DNA of 64,000 nucleotides from G965202915 sp965202915 (GTDB lineage: Bacteria > Pseudomonadota > Gammaproteobacteria > Eutrophobiales > Eutrophobiaceae). Numbering within the stretch: the first letter of the stretch is position 1; every line of letters begins with the position of its first letter. This document shows, in pieces, positions 9,401 to 18,196 of this stretch. The stretch is taken from contig OZ241847.1 of NCBI GenBank assembly GCA_965202915.1, positions 1,240,001 to 1,304,000 of the forward strand. The letters run 5' to 3'. The position numbers and the translations under genes are program-made. The notes under the pieces are model-generated. The model did not search any database. It was not told the origin of the DNA and was given only the letters and a program-made list of their open reading frames with translations.

Positions 9401-9765
9401 TGGTGGAGGCGGTGGGAGTTGAACCCACGTCCGCAAGACCGCCGCCTTTGGTTCTACATGCTTAGCCGCTTTTTTATATTTAACTGTCCGCTACCCAAAG
9501 GGCAGGGAAAACCGACAGCGATTCCGATAGCAATTTAACGAACTCCATCTCGGACAGATGTCATCGCGATCTTGTGTAAGTCGACGCCCGCAACCAAGTG
9601 CACAAGCACAATCTTAGCCGGACGGCACTATGACTGGTTATTAAGCAGCTAGTGCGTAGTTGTCATCGTTGGCAACTATTATTTTGCAGTTGGATTTACG
9701 AGGTTACCTGCCCCCTCGGCATGCCCCACAGGCTTTGTGACCCGCGTCGAAGCCAGTACGCCCCC
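9401..9765 (-). ncRNA. ssrA: tmRNA (SsrA), tag ANDDNYALAA
   Basis: The RNA is read on the minus strand. Its 5' end GGGGGCG (9765 downward) pairs with CGCCUCC just before the 3' ACCA, giving a seven-pair acceptor stem with one G-U. The T-arm reads GGGTTCAACTCCC. The tag frame lies at 9641-9673: resume codon GCC, then AAC GAT GAC AAC TAC GCA CTA GCT GCT and TAA, giving ANDDNYALAA (E. coli: ANDENYALAA). CCA is encoded. tmRNA rescues stalled ribosomes and marks the incomplete protein for proteolysis. It is one-piece, not circularly permuted. Confidence 0.97.
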
Positions 9766-9784
9766 AATTCGGGAAATATCTGTG

Positions 9785-9813
9785 ATTATAGTACAACCCG
9801 GCTGCAATGGCAA
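9785..9813 (-). promoter_or_regulatory. Sigma-70 promoter of tmRNA
   Basis: On the minus strand, TTGCCA (9808-9813) and TATAAT (9785-9790) are separated by exactly 17 bases. This predicts transcription starting about 10-12 bases before the mature tmRNA 5' end, which fits RNase P trimming of a short leader. Confidence 0.8.
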
Positions 9814-9884
9814 GGAAAAAAATATTAATCCCCGGATGGTTGACGGAGCAGAATTATCCGAGAGCCTCGCACCCATGGGCCGCA

Positions 9885-10643
9885 CTAATTTAGTTTTATC
9901 GCGTACCAGATAAAACCAATAAATTCGTGCACCGCGTCTCGGGTTGACCCCAAGGCGAACGTAGAGGGTAAAAAATCAAACGCCCTTAGTTTCGAGTCCA
10001 CACGGGTTGTGAAGTGGGTGGGTGCGGGGATAACCTTGATGCCATTTTTCTCAAAACTGTATTGCGCTCGCTTCATATGAGTAGCGTGTGTTACTAATAT
10101 AATGCTATCAATATTCTGCGGCTTCAGTATCGCGGCGGCGTTTTCGGCGTTGGAGTACGTGTTTGAACTTGTGTTTTCCTGCCAGGTTGTTGCAACACCA
10201 AAAAGTTTTTCAAACGTCCTGGCCATCACCTCGGCTGTAGGATCAGTGCCTTTTTTTTGAGGGGCCTGGCCGCCGCAAGTCATGACAGGCAGGCCTGTTT
10301 TTGCATAAATCTCAAGCGCGTAACGCATCCTGATCAGCCCGCAGGCACTAACGTCATCGGCACCTTGATACTCCGGCGCGTTAATATATGTGCCGCAGCC
10401 CAACACAACTATCGCCTGCGCCTCATTTGCGCGCGCAGGGTCAAATACCGCCTCAGGTTCGATCAAATCAGCCAATTTACCTGCCACAAACGGAGTTGAA
10501 CAAAGATAGAGAAGAGTAATGATCATACACAGCGCAACTATGATGGCTGTTTTTGATTTTCTGAAGACGATGATGGATGCGACCGCCGCCAGCATGAATA
10601 TGCCGGGCGGTAATATTAATGATTTGATGGTTGCATAGAACAT
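9885..10643 (-). CDS. YdcF/ElyC-like membrane protein with DUF218 domain
   Basis: About 252 residues. Two N-terminal membrane spans (SLILPPGIFMLAAVASIIVF and AIIVALCMIITLLYLCSTP) precede a DUF218 domain with AQAIVVLGCGTY, the acidic ENTSSNTYSNAENA segment and IILVTHATHMKRAQYSFEKNG. ElyC-type proteins affect envelope peptidoglycan or lipid-carrier metabolism in E. coli, but members are diverse. I start at the ATG at 10643; a TTG at 10658 is also in frame. It follows lipA by 23 bases and may be co-transcribed with lipBA. Confidence 0.8.
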   Translation of the reverse strand: MFYATIKSLILPPGIFMLAAVASIIVFRKSKTAIIVALCMIITLLYLCSTPFVAGKLADLIEPEAVFDPARANEAQAIVVLGCGTYINAPEYQGADDVSACGLIRMRYALEIYAKTGLPVMTCGGQAPQKKGTDPTAEVMARTFEKLFGVATTWQENTSSNTYSNAENAAAILKPQNIDSIILVTHATHMKRAQYSFEKNGIKVIPAPTHFTTRVDSKLRAFDFLPSTFALGSTRDAVHEFIGFIWYAIKLN

Positions 10644-10666
10644 TAGAGTTATTGACAAAAATGTTG

Positions 10667-11629
10667 TTATTCCATTGCCTTGCCCGCAGCCTGCAGGTCG
10701 GCATGGTAGGAAGAGCGCACCATCGGCGCACTGCTTACGCTGCCAAACCCCAGGCTTACTGCAAAGCGTCCAAGCTCGTCAAATTCATCCGGGTGGACGA
10801 AACGCGTTACCGGCAGATGGTAGCGACTGGGTTGCAAATACTGGCCCAGGGTAAGCATGTCGCAATCATGTTTTTTCAGGTCCTGCAAGACCTGTTTTAC
10901 TTCATCAAGTGCCTCACCCAACCCCAGCATAAGCCCAGACTTAGTCGGCACTCCGGGATTTAATTGCTTGAATTTCTTGAGCAGACTCAATGAAGCACCG
11001 TAATCGGCGCCCGGTCTGATCCTGGGGTACAAACGAGGCACCGACTCAAGGTTATGGTTAAACACGTCGGGTTGCGCATTTTTCAATATATCGATTGCGG
11101 TATCGATCTTTGAACGAAAATCCGGCACCAGTATTTCGATCCTGGTGCCGGGACACAGACTTCTTATCGCCTTAATACAGGCGACAAAATGACCCGCACC
11201 CCGATCCAGTAAATCATCTCTGTCAACCGAGGTGACCACCACGTATTGCAATTGCATTATCTTGATTGCCTGCGCCAGGTTTTCCGGTTCTTCCGGACGC
11301 AAAGCCTGCGGCTTGCCATGCGCCACGTCACAAAATGGGCACCTGCGGGTGCAAATATCCCCCATGATCATGAACGTGGCGGTGCCGTGGCCAAAGCATT
11401 CTCCCAGATTGGGACAGGAGGCCTCTTCGCAGACGGTGTGTAATTTATGGCGTCGGATGAGTTTTTTCAGGTTTAACACTTTTGCATCGGTCGGGGCCTT
11501 GGCCCTGATCCAGGCGGGCTTTCTGGGGGATCTTTCATCCTCAGGTTGAACGGCGATCGGGATTATCCTGGTTTTAAGTTTGCCGCGCTTATCATGGTCG
11601 GGTTTTTTATAAATATTATCCTGATACAT
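10667..11629 (-). CDS. lipA: Lipoyl synthase LipA
   Basis: Radical-SAM enzyme that inserts two sulfurs into octanoyl groups on lipoyl domains. The auxiliary cluster cysteines lie in CEEASCPNLGEC, followed by the radical-SAM motif CTRRCPFC and the C-terminal RSSYHA segment carrying the serine ligand. Length (320) is normal. It lies 6 bases after lipB in the usual lipB-lipA order. The N-terminal 35 residues are basic and variable, as in other LipA proteins. Confidence 0.97.
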   Translation of the reverse strand: MYQDNIYKKPDHDKRGKLKTRIIPIAVQPEDERSPRKPAWIRAKAPTDAKVLNLKKLIRRHKLHTVCEEASCPNLGECFGHGTATFMIMGDICTRRCPFCDVAHGKPQALRPEEPENLAQAIKIMQLQYVVVTSVDRDDLLDRGAGHFVACIKAIRSLCPGTRIEILVPDFRSKIDTAIDILKNAQPDVFNHNLESVPRLYPRIRPGADYGASLSLLKKFKQLNPGVPTKSGLMLGLGEALDEVKQVLQDLKKHDCDMLTLGQYLQPSRYHLPVTRFVHPDEFDELGRFAVSLGFGSVSSAPMVRSSYHADLQAAGKAME

Positions 11630-11635
11630 TTTTAT

Positions 11636-12271
11636 TTACGCGGCATCGGAAAGTGGTTTGGCGGCTTGATCGAGATGCCTGAATAGATGCTCAGGCAGGC
11701 GGGTTTTAACCTGTGCCATGGTAATATTTTTTGCAAAGTCTGCAAGCTGTGTGCATCTCAGGCCGGCATAACCGCACGGATTAACGCCCTTGAATGGTTC
11801 GAGGTCCATATCGATATTAAAGGCCAGACCGTGATATGTTCGACCCTGGCGGACGCGCACGCCCAAAGCCGCTATCTTTTCGCCTTGAATATATACACCG
11901 GGGGCACCGGCCTTGCGCTCAGCCTGAATATCATGCTCCCGCAGATAATCGATAACAGACTGCTCCATCGATGATATCAGTTTCTTTACGCGATAGGGTC
12001 GTCTGTTCAGATCGATCAGTAAATAGGCGATCAGTTGCCCCGGCCCATGATAGGTCACTTGCCCTCCCCGGTCGGTTTTTATTACCGGGATGGTACCGGT
12101 GTTTAATAGATGTTCTCCTGTTGCTGATAATCCCAGGGTGTAAACGGGTGGATGTTCAAGCAACCAGATTTGATCGATGGTGGTGGACTGACGCTGATTA
12201 TTGAAATTACGCATCGCGGTGTAGGTCTCGGCATAATTCCGCAGCCCCATGTCTTTAATCTGAATCGTCAT
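11636..12271 (-). CDS. lipB: Octanoyltransferase LipB
   Basis: Transfers octanoyl from acyl carrier protein to lipoyl domains, the step before LipA. Visible motifs are RGGQVTYHGPGQLIAYLLID, the catalytic lysine in GEKIAALGVRVRQGRTYHG, and the catalytic cysteine in FKGVNPCGYAGL. The 211-residue length is normal. It heads the lipB-lipA operon and is divergent from the cyclic-nucleotide-binding gene across 256 bases. A dlt-like or YbeD gene, often found upstream in enterics, is absent. Confidence 0.96.
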   Translation of the reverse strand: MTIQIKDMGLRNYAETYTAMRNFNNQRQSTTIDQIWLLEHPPVYTLGLSATGEHLLNTGTIPVIKTDRGGQVTYHGPGQLIAYLLIDLNRRPYRVKKLISSMEQSVIDYLREHDIQAERKAGAPGVYIQGEKIAALGVRVRQGRTYHGLAFNIDMDLEPFKGVNPCGYAGLRCTQLADFAKNITMAQVKTRLPEHLFRHLDQAAKPLSDAA

Positions 12272-12468
12272 ATTGCATTAAGTGCCTTTTCATGTGTGGC
12301 CAGTGTAACGGCAATCTTATCAAGCCGGATTTGGATCGGTCAAATATCCCCGGGCAACGCGACTGGCTTCGGGCCGGCGGCTTTGCTCAGGTCGCCCCGG
12401 GGTCGGGTGCCGCCAACCCCCGCGGACTCACTGTCAGCATTATATCGCCTTTCCAGGGACGGGTTTTG

Positions 12469-12498
12469 TTAAAATAATTAATTCTCCAATGATATAAT
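12469..12498 (+). promoter_or_regulatory. Extended -10 promoter of the cNMP-binding/rhodanese gene
   Basis: TGATATAAT is an extended -10 element (TATAAT at 12493-12498) in an AT-rich stretch, with a weak TTAAAA at -35 spacing. The predicted start is about 25 bases before the ATG at 12528. AGGAG at 12521-12525 lies only two bases from that ATG, an unusually short spacing. Confidence 0.55.
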
Positions 12499-12527
12499 GG
12501 AGTGGAATTTATCAAACATCAGGAGTT

Positions 12528-13550
12528 ATGAAAAAGTTGCTAAATGAGTCGGCGTTAAAATCATTGATACCCCCCAATTCTTTAACTCGGGACAATCTTC
12601 GCAAGTTGGCCGCACAAACAGTGGTCGAAGACGTCGCGCCCGGGGGCGTTATTTTTACCAAAGGGGACACGAATCATAAGACTATATATTTGCTGACGGG
12701 AGCAGTCCAACTGACCGACCGTCAGGGCAATACCAGTCACGTTAAGGCGGGCAGTGACACTGCCAAGCATCCGATCAGTTCGAATCAAGATTCTGCGGTG
12801 TCTAAAGTCGCTTCCAAAATAGCCCGTGTTGATAGTAAATTGCTTGATATTTTGTTGATCGGGGATCAGGTATCCGGCATTAAAGTGGATGAAATAGCCG
12901 CGGAAAAAGACATCGAGCCCGATACCGGAACAGGCGATTGGATGGCCCGCATACTTCAGTCCCAGGCCTTTTTACAAATACCGCCGGCGAATATTCAGGC
13001 ACTGTTCCTGCGCGTTCAGGAAGTGCCGGTCAAAGCCGGCGAGGTCATCATTCGTCAGGGGGATGAAGGCGATTATTACTATATTATCAAGCGAGGTCAG
13101 TGCAAAGTGACCCGCATGAACAACGTCGGCGCTGAGCTGATCTTAAACCGGCTATCGGTGGGGGACGCCTTTGGCGAAGATGCGCTGATATCAAATGACA
13201 AGCGCACCGCCAACGTCGTGATGACGAGTGACGGTGCGCTGATGCGTTTGTCAAAACGGGACTTTATTCAACTGCTGAAAGAGCCTACGCTGAAGTGGGT
13301 GACCATTGGCGAGGCAAATAAGCTGGTTAAGCGGGGGGCGGTATGGATAGACGTTCGGCTCGAGAGCGAACATAAAAACTCCAAACTGCTCAAAAGTATT
13401 AATATTCCTCTATTCATGTTGCGACTAAAGGCGCCCTCGCTGGACCCATCTAAAAAATACATCCTGTATTGTGATACCGGACGACGCGCAGCCGCGGGCG
13501 CATTTACTCTCAGTGCACAGGGTCTGGATGCATATTGTTTGAAGGTATAA
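12528..13550 (+). CDS. Two cyclic-nucleotide-binding-like domains fused to a rhodanese domain
   Basis: This 340-residue protein has an N-terminal partial CRP-like beta-roll (about 20-75: VVEDVAPGGVIFTKGDTNHKTI), a linker, a full cNMP-binding domain (about 145-265: VKAGEVIIRQGDEGDYYYII and NRLSVGDAFGEDALIS), and a rhodanese domain (about 270-340) with active-site loop YCDTGRRAAAGAF, cysteine retained. No DNA-binding helix-turn-helix is apparent, so it is not a CRP-type regulator. A ligand-controlled sulfur- or redox-related sensor is an inference. It precedes aroE by 69 bases. Confidence 0.82.
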   Translation: MKKLLNESALKSLIPPNSLTRDNLRKLAAQTVVEDVAPGGVIFTKGDTNHKTIYLLTGAVQLTDRQGNTSHVKAGSDTAKHPISSNQDSAVSKVASKIARVDSKLLDILLIGDQVSGIKVDEIAAEKDIEPDTGTGDWMARILQSQAFLQIPPANIQALFLRVQEVPVKAGEVIIRQGDEGDYYYIIKRGQCKVTRMNNVGAELILNRLSVGDAFGEDALISNDKRTANVVMTSDGALMRLSKRDFIQLLKEPTLKWVTIGEANKLVKRGAVWIDVRLESEHKNSKLLKSINIPLFMLRLKAPSLDPSKKYILYCDTGRRAAAGAFTLSAQGLDAYCLKV

Positions 13551-13619
13551 TACCCTATGCTGACAGCACCGCTGGGTGTACTCGGCGTGCCCGGGCAAAC
13601 GGCTTGAATACCGAAGTTA

Positions 13620-14483
13620 ATGACGTTGAGCAAGCGCTTTAACCTGGATTTATCGGCGGACAATTATGCCGTCATGGGCAATCCCGTCGGTCACAGCAAA
13701 TCGCCGCTCATACATACCCTGTTTGCCAGACAAACCAACCAGTCTATTCATTATCAGGCGATTGCGGTGGCCACCGATGGCTTTCAGCAGGCGCTCGATG
13801 CATTTTACAGAGAGGGCGGTAAAGGGCTGAGCATCACGGTGCCGTTTAAGCAGCTTGCATATGCCGGTTGTGATCACTTGACTGAGCTTGCCAAACAGGC
13901 GAAATCGGTCAATACCATCCGGTTTGACGAATCCGGAAATCGCTTTGGGGATACCACCGATGGGATCGGGTTAATTAATGATTTAACCACCAATAACGGT
14001 CTGGACCTGCATGATCTCTCCATCCTGATATTGGGCGCCGGTGGGGCGGTCAGGGGTATCATCGGTTCAATATGTCAGTGTCAGCCAAGACGGATAGTCA
14101 TTGCCAATCGCACTTTCTCCCGAGCGCGGGAGCTGGCGGATGACTATCAAGGTGATACCCAGGTCCATGCCTCGGCTTTGGAAGACCTGGGTGGTGAACG
14201 GTTTCAAATGATCATTAATGGCACCTCAGCCGGCCTTGCCGGGGAAATCCCGCGCTTATCCGACCATATTCTCGAGCCCGGCGGCTATTGCTACGATTTA
14301 ATGTACGCGGATGAACCGACGCCATTTGTGATATGGGGGAGGCAACATGGCGCCGCGTTGTCGCTAGACGGCCTGGGCATGTTAGTTGAGCAGGCGGCTG
14401 AAGCCTTTAGGATCTGGCGCGGCGTCAAACCTGAAACAAAGCCGGTGATTCAGACCTTGCGTAGCGAGCGGCAGGCTGAATAG
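13620..14483 (+). CDS. aroE: Shikimate dehydrogenase AroE
   Basis: Reduces 3-dehydroshikimate to shikimate with NADPH. The N-terminal substrate motif is YAVMGNPVGHSKSPLIH, with GLSITVPFKQLA carrying the catalytic lysine. The nucleotide site is ILILGAGGAVRGII, and VIANRTFSRA fits NADP(H) preference. The C-terminal DGLGMLVEQAAEAFRIWRG is also typical. Length (287) is slightly above E. coli AroE (272). It converges on the TRAP permease gene with a 3-base gap. Confidence 0.96.
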   Translation: MTLSKRFNLDLSADNYAVMGNPVGHSKSPLIHTLFARQTNQSIHYQAIAVATDGFQQALDAFYREGGKGLSITVPFKQLAYAGCDHLTELAKQAKSVNTIRFDESGNRFGDTTDGIGLINDLTTNNGLDLHDLSILILGAGGAVRGIIGSICQCQPRRIVIANRTFSRARELADDYQGDTQVHASALEDLGGERFQMIINGTSAGLAGEIPRLSDHILEPGGYCYDLMYADEPTPFVIWGRQHGAALSLDGLGMLVEQAAEAFRIWRGVKPETKPVIQTLRSERQAE

Positions 14484-14486
14484 TGT

Positions 14487-15800
14487 CTATAAGCCCTGTA
14501 TCTCGTCCATTAGCTCCGGCAGCCAGGTCACTAAATCGGGTATGAACATGATGATGATAACGGCAATGATCTGAATCAATACGAACGGGATAATTCCTTT
14601 ATAAATGTCATGGATCTTTATTTGACTGGGGGCTACCGATTTCAGATAAAACAGGGAAAAGCCGAAAGGCGGCGTCAGAAATGAGGTTTGCAGATTGATA
14701 CCGATCAACACCGCGAACCAGAGTAAATCGATATTTAACGTCGTCGCAACCGGAACCAGAATAGGCACGACGATAAAGCAAATTTGTAAAAAATCCAGAA
14801 AAAACCCCAGCACGAAAATCAATAGCATACTAATGATCAAAAATCCCCACGCGCCTCCCGGCAACCCGGTCATTAGGTCCAGCACCAGCCTGTCTCCTCC
14901 CATGCCCCTGAATACCAGTCCAAATGCCGCCGCGCCTATCAGGATCATGAATACCATGCTGGTCAGGCGCACCGTGTAACGCATTGCATCGCGGATGCCG
15001 GAAAGCGCCAGTTTTCCATGCGCCGCGGCCAGCAGCATCGCGCCCAGTGCCCCCACTGCGGCGGATTCGGTGGGCGAGGCAACGCCAAAAAAAATTGAAC
15101 CCAATACCACCATTACCAGCAACAATGGTGGTACCAGGGTAAAAATAACCCTCGCCAGCAGGGGGGCATCATCATCCGATTGCAGTGCCGGGGCAATATC
15201 GGGATATTTCCAGGCAATAAAGAAAATATAAACCAGGAACGAACCCACCAATAATGTTCCCGGAATGACTGCGCCAATAAATAATTTGCCCACCGGCACG
15301 CCCATCACGTCACCCAGCAGGATCAGAATAATGCTCGGCGGAATAATTTGCCCCAGGGTGCCGGCCGCGGCAATGGTGCCCGAAGCTAGTTGAGGAGAAT
15401 AGGCATGCTTGAGCATAGTGGGTAATGCAATAATCCCCATGGTCACCACCGTTGCCCCGACGATGCCGGTTGCCGCGGCTAATAATGCACCCACCAATAC
15501 CACCGAAATGGCAAGCCCTCCCCGCACCCGGCCAAATAGTAAGCCCATGGTCTCGAGCAGGTCTTTCGCCAGTCCGGAACGATCCAGAACTACGCCCATA
15601 TATATAAATAGAGGCACCGCGAGCAGGGTAAAATTGGTCATGATCCCCCAAATCTTCAAGGGCAGCAGGTTGAAAAAATCAAGACCCAGAAATATTCCGC
15701 CAAACAATAAGGACACCGCGCCCAATGTGAACGCGACCGGATAACCCAACAATAACATGCCCATTAAACAGGCAAACATGGTTACCAGCCAAAAAGTCAT
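14487..15800 (-). CDS. dctM: TRAP transporter large permease subunit, DctM family
   Basis: A 437-residue protein of about 12 hydrophobic segments with DctM features: LLGYPVAFTLGAVSLLFGG near the start, TGIVGATVVTMGIIALPTML, AAAGTLGQIIPPSIILILLG, and the tail KIHDIYKGIIPFVLIQ. It is the sodium-coupled transport subunit of a TRAP system importing organic acids or similar solutes. It overlaps dctQ by 4 bases. No substrate-binding DctP gene lies beside the pair, so the ligand cannot be guessed from here. Confidence 0.92.
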   Translation of the reverse strand: MTFWLVTMFACLMGMLLLGYPVAFTLGAVSLLFGGIFLGLDFFNLLPLKIWGIMTNFTLLAVPLFIYMGVVLDRSGLAKDLLETMGLLFGRVRGGLAISVVLVGALLAAATGIVGATVVTMGIIALPTMLKHAYSPQLASGTIAAAGTLGQIIPPSIILILLGDVMGVPVGKLFIGAVIPGTLLVGSFLVYIFFIAWKYPDIAPALQSDDDAPLLARVIFTLVPPLLLVMVVLGSIFFGVASPTESAAVGALGAMLLAAAHGKLALSGIRDAMRYTVRLTSMVFMILIGAAAFGLVFRGMGGDRLVLDLMTGLPGGAWGFLIISMLLIFVLGFFLDFLQICFIVVPILVPVATTLNIDLLWFAVLIGINLQTSFLTPPFGFSLFYLKSVAPSQIKIHDIYKGIIPFVLIQIIAVIIIMFIPDLVTWLPELMDEIQGL

Positions 15801-16309
15801 GTGTTGTTTTCCCGCAACGTACTGATTGTCTCAATCAAATCGGCCAGCGCCTGCAGGGCGAGGAGAAAAAATCCAACCGGTATCGCGGCCTTTAAAATCC
15901 AGCGGTAGGGCAGACCGCCCGGGTCCGGGGAGCCTTCCAGGTGTATGAAAGCCTGAGCGACAAAAGGCCAGGAGCTGATCATAATGAGACAGCAGAAAGG
16001 GATTAAAAAAAACACACAGCCCACTATATTGATCCAGGCGCGATGGGTGTCGTTAAGGTACTTGCTCCGGTAAAACAAATCCAACCTGACGTGGTCATCG
16101 TACTTATGGGTATAGCCCGCACCAAGTAGAAAAATAATCGAAAACAAATGCGATTCCAGCTCTTGTATTGCGATCGACCCACGCTGAAAAAAATAACGCA
16201 TGGCGACGTCATAAGACACCAACAGCACCATGCACAGCACCAGCCACGACAGGGCATTGCCGGATAATTCGCTTAGCCGGTTAATTTTTTTTGCCGCAAT
16301 TTTGAGCAT
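15797..16309 (-). CDS. dctQ: TRAP transporter small permease subunit, DctQ family
   Basis: A 170-residue four-span membrane protein with the DctQ pattern: LSWLVLCMVLLVSYDVAMRYFF, ELESHLFSIIFLLGAGYTHKYDDHVRLDL, and a final hydrophobic helix (AAIPVGFFLLALQALADLI). It pairs with the large permease immediately downstream. The HVRLD segment is the most recognisable family signature. The binding protein is missing locally. Confidence 0.88.
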   Translation of the reverse strand: MLKIAAKKINRLSELSGNALSWLVLCMVLLVSYDVAMRYFFQRGSIAIQELESHLFSIIFLLGAGYTHKYDDHVRLDLFYRSKYLNDTHRAWINIVGCVFFLIPFCCLIMISSWPFVAQAFIHLEGSPDPGGLPYRWILKAAIPVGFFLLALQALADLIETISTLRENNT

Positions 16310-16388
16310 GGGATCGATACTGGTAATGGTTTATCGGTGTTTTTCCGACGCGGGTGCAAGGGCCGACCGACGACCGCATCGATGCATA

Positions 16389-17189
16389 TTATCCGCCGGT
16401 TTCCTGACGATTGTTGCCGTTGCCGGAATAATTGGCCAATTTGACGTAATCCTCGACCGCCAGGTTTTCGGCGCGATTGTCCGGCGCGATCGATAAACGT
16501 TCAAATTCGGCATCATTCAAAAACAGTCTGAGGGTGTTGCGGATGGTTTTTCTTCTTTGCGAAAATGCCTGCTTAACCAGATTTGCATAGTGATTTTCGT
16601 CTTCGATGGCGGGTCCCGGGTCTGCAATCGGGACAAATTTCATTACCGCCGATTCCACCTTCGGAGGCGGACTAAATACCTTCGGACTGACCGTAAATAA
16701 TCGCTGCACCCGGTAATAAGTCTGGCACATTACCGACAGCCGTCCGTAGCTGCGAGAGGCGGGGCCGGCGCATATTCTATCCGCCACCTCTTTTTGCAAC
16801 ATAAATATCATATCATGAATTATTTTTTTGTAATCAAGCAGGTACAGTATGAGTTCGATGCTGATGTTGTACGGCAGATTGCCTATGATCCGAATCCTGG
16901 TCGCGGCCAACTCTGAAAAATTAAATTTCAATGCGTCCTGCTGATAAAGGGCCAATGATGGAAATTGTCTGCTTAGCCCGGCAACCAGATCCCGGTCCAG
17001 TTCTATCGCCGACAATGATGCCACTTTTCCGATCAGCGGCGCGGTCAACGCACCCTTGCCCGGGCCGATCTCTATCATACAATCATCGCGCTGAGGATTG
17101 ATTGCGGCAATAATCTGTTCAATCACCCATGGATCATGCAGAAAATGCTGTCCCAATCTTTTTTTTGGCCTGTGTGCGACGATACTCAT
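16389..17189 (-). CDS. rsmA: 16S rRNA dimethyladenosine transferase RsmA (KsgA)
   Basis: Dimethylates A1518 and A1519 of 16S rRNA. Motifs: RLGQHFLHDPWVIEQI, the SAM site CMIEIGPGKGALTAPLI and the catalytic NLPYNIS. The 266-residue length is normal. Its ATG overlaps the pdxA stop by 4 bases. It ends the lptD-surA-pdxA-rsmA operon. The apaG/apaH genes that follow in enterics are replaced here by the TRAP pair. Confidence 0.97.
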   Translation of the reverse strand: MSIVAHRPKKRLGQHFLHDPWVIEQIIAAINPQRDDCMIEIGPGKGALTAPLIGKVASLSAIELDRDLVAGLSRQFPSLALYQQDALKFNFSELAATRIRIIGNLPYNISIELILYLLDYKKIIHDMIFMLQKEVADRICAGPASRSYGRLSVMCQTYYRVQRLFTVSPKVFSPPPKVESAVMKFVPIADPGPAIEDENHYANLVKQAFSQRRKTIRNTLRLFLNDAEFERLSIAPDNRAENLAVEDYVKLANYSGNGNNRQETGG

Positions 17190-18196
17190 TGAGAATATTT
17201 TTTCGTATTTACCGCGATATTGACGGCCATCTTGACCGCGGCGTTCATGCTGTCCGCATTGGCCCGGCCCGAGCCCGCCAAACTCAGGGCGGTGCCATGA
17301 TCGACCGAAGTGCGGATGATCGGCAAGCCCAGGGTAATATTGACCGCGTTGCCAAAGCCCAGTGTTTTTAACACCGGCAAGCCCTGATCATGATACATGC
17401 AAACAAACACATCATAATGGTTTCTATTTTCCGGCGTAAACGCGGTATCGGCGGAAACCGGCCCGTCAATATTCATATTTTGTCGCTGCAGTTTGCTGAT
17501 GACGGGGGCAATTATCCGCCGCTCCTCATCACCGAGATAACCATCCTCACCGGCATGCGGGTTCAAGCCGCATACCAGTATCAGCGGTTCCGGCAAGTCC
17601 AGGCGTTTTTTGCAATCCGACCAGAGTGTTTGCAGTACGGTTTCCAGATGGGAGGCGGTGATATTGCGACTGACTTGATTCAACGGCAGATGCGTGGTGA
17701 CCAATGCCATCTTTAATTGCGGACAGGACAACAGCATAACCGGTTGGCCGCGGCCACATCGGGCGGCCAGGTATTCAGTATGTCCGGTGAAGCGGATGCC
17801 GGCCTGATTGATCACCGACTTGCTCAGCGGCGCGGTGACCATGGCATCGAAGTCATGATCCAGGCACAGATCACAGGCGGTATCCAGCAGCCTCAAAACA
17901 TATTCGGCATTATCCGGGTCCGGTACGCCCGCCCTGGTGGTGGCATTAGCCGACACCGGCAGTATCATGAGTTGTTTTTTATTGTCCGCACTGGTGGCGG
18001 CATGCGGGTCGAATTCGACCATGTCACAGTCATATCCCAATAACTGCGCCCGTTGTCGCAATACATTCGGATCAGATACCACCACGCTACCGGCCAGCCG
18101 CCCGCGCAGCGCCAGTTGCAGAATAAGATCGGGGCCGATACCGGCCGGTTCGCCCGAGCTTATAATCAAGCGCAACTGATTTTTGTCAGCATTCAT
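17186..18196 (-). CDS. pdxA: 4-hydroxythreonine-4-phosphate dehydrogenase PdxA
   Basis: Catalyses an NAD-dependent oxidation in DXP-dependent pyridoxal-phosphate synthesis. Metal-binding histidines are seen in FTGHTEYLA, VTTHLPL and YHDQGLPVLKTLGFG. The N-terminal SSGEPAGIGPDLIL and the late DHGTALSLAGSGRAN motif are conserved. Length (336) is close to E. coli PdxA (329). It overlaps surA and rsmA by 4 bases each, indicating tight translational coupling. Confidence 0.96.
   Translation of the reverse strand: MNADKNQLRLIISSGEPAGIGPDLILQLALRGRLAGSVVVSDPNVLRQRAQLLGYDCDMVEFDPHAATSADNKKQLMILPVSANATTRAGVPDPDNAEYVLRLLDTACDLCLDHDFDAMVTAPLSKSVINQAGIRFTGHTEYLAARCGRGQPVMLLSCPQLKMALVTTHLPLNQVSRNITASHLETVLQTLWSDCKKRLDLPEPLILVCGLNPHAGEDGYLGDEERRIIAPVISKLQRQNMNIDGPVSADTAFTPENRNHYDVFVCMYHDQGLPVLKTLGFGNAVNITLGLPIIRTSVDHGTALSLAGSGRANADSMNAAVKMAVNIAVNTKKYSQ

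Noticed and set aside
12272..12340. Short frame overlapping the lipB start as a remnant of an upstream gene
   Set aside because: It has no start codon and only about 22 codons between stops; no similarity that I can recognise.
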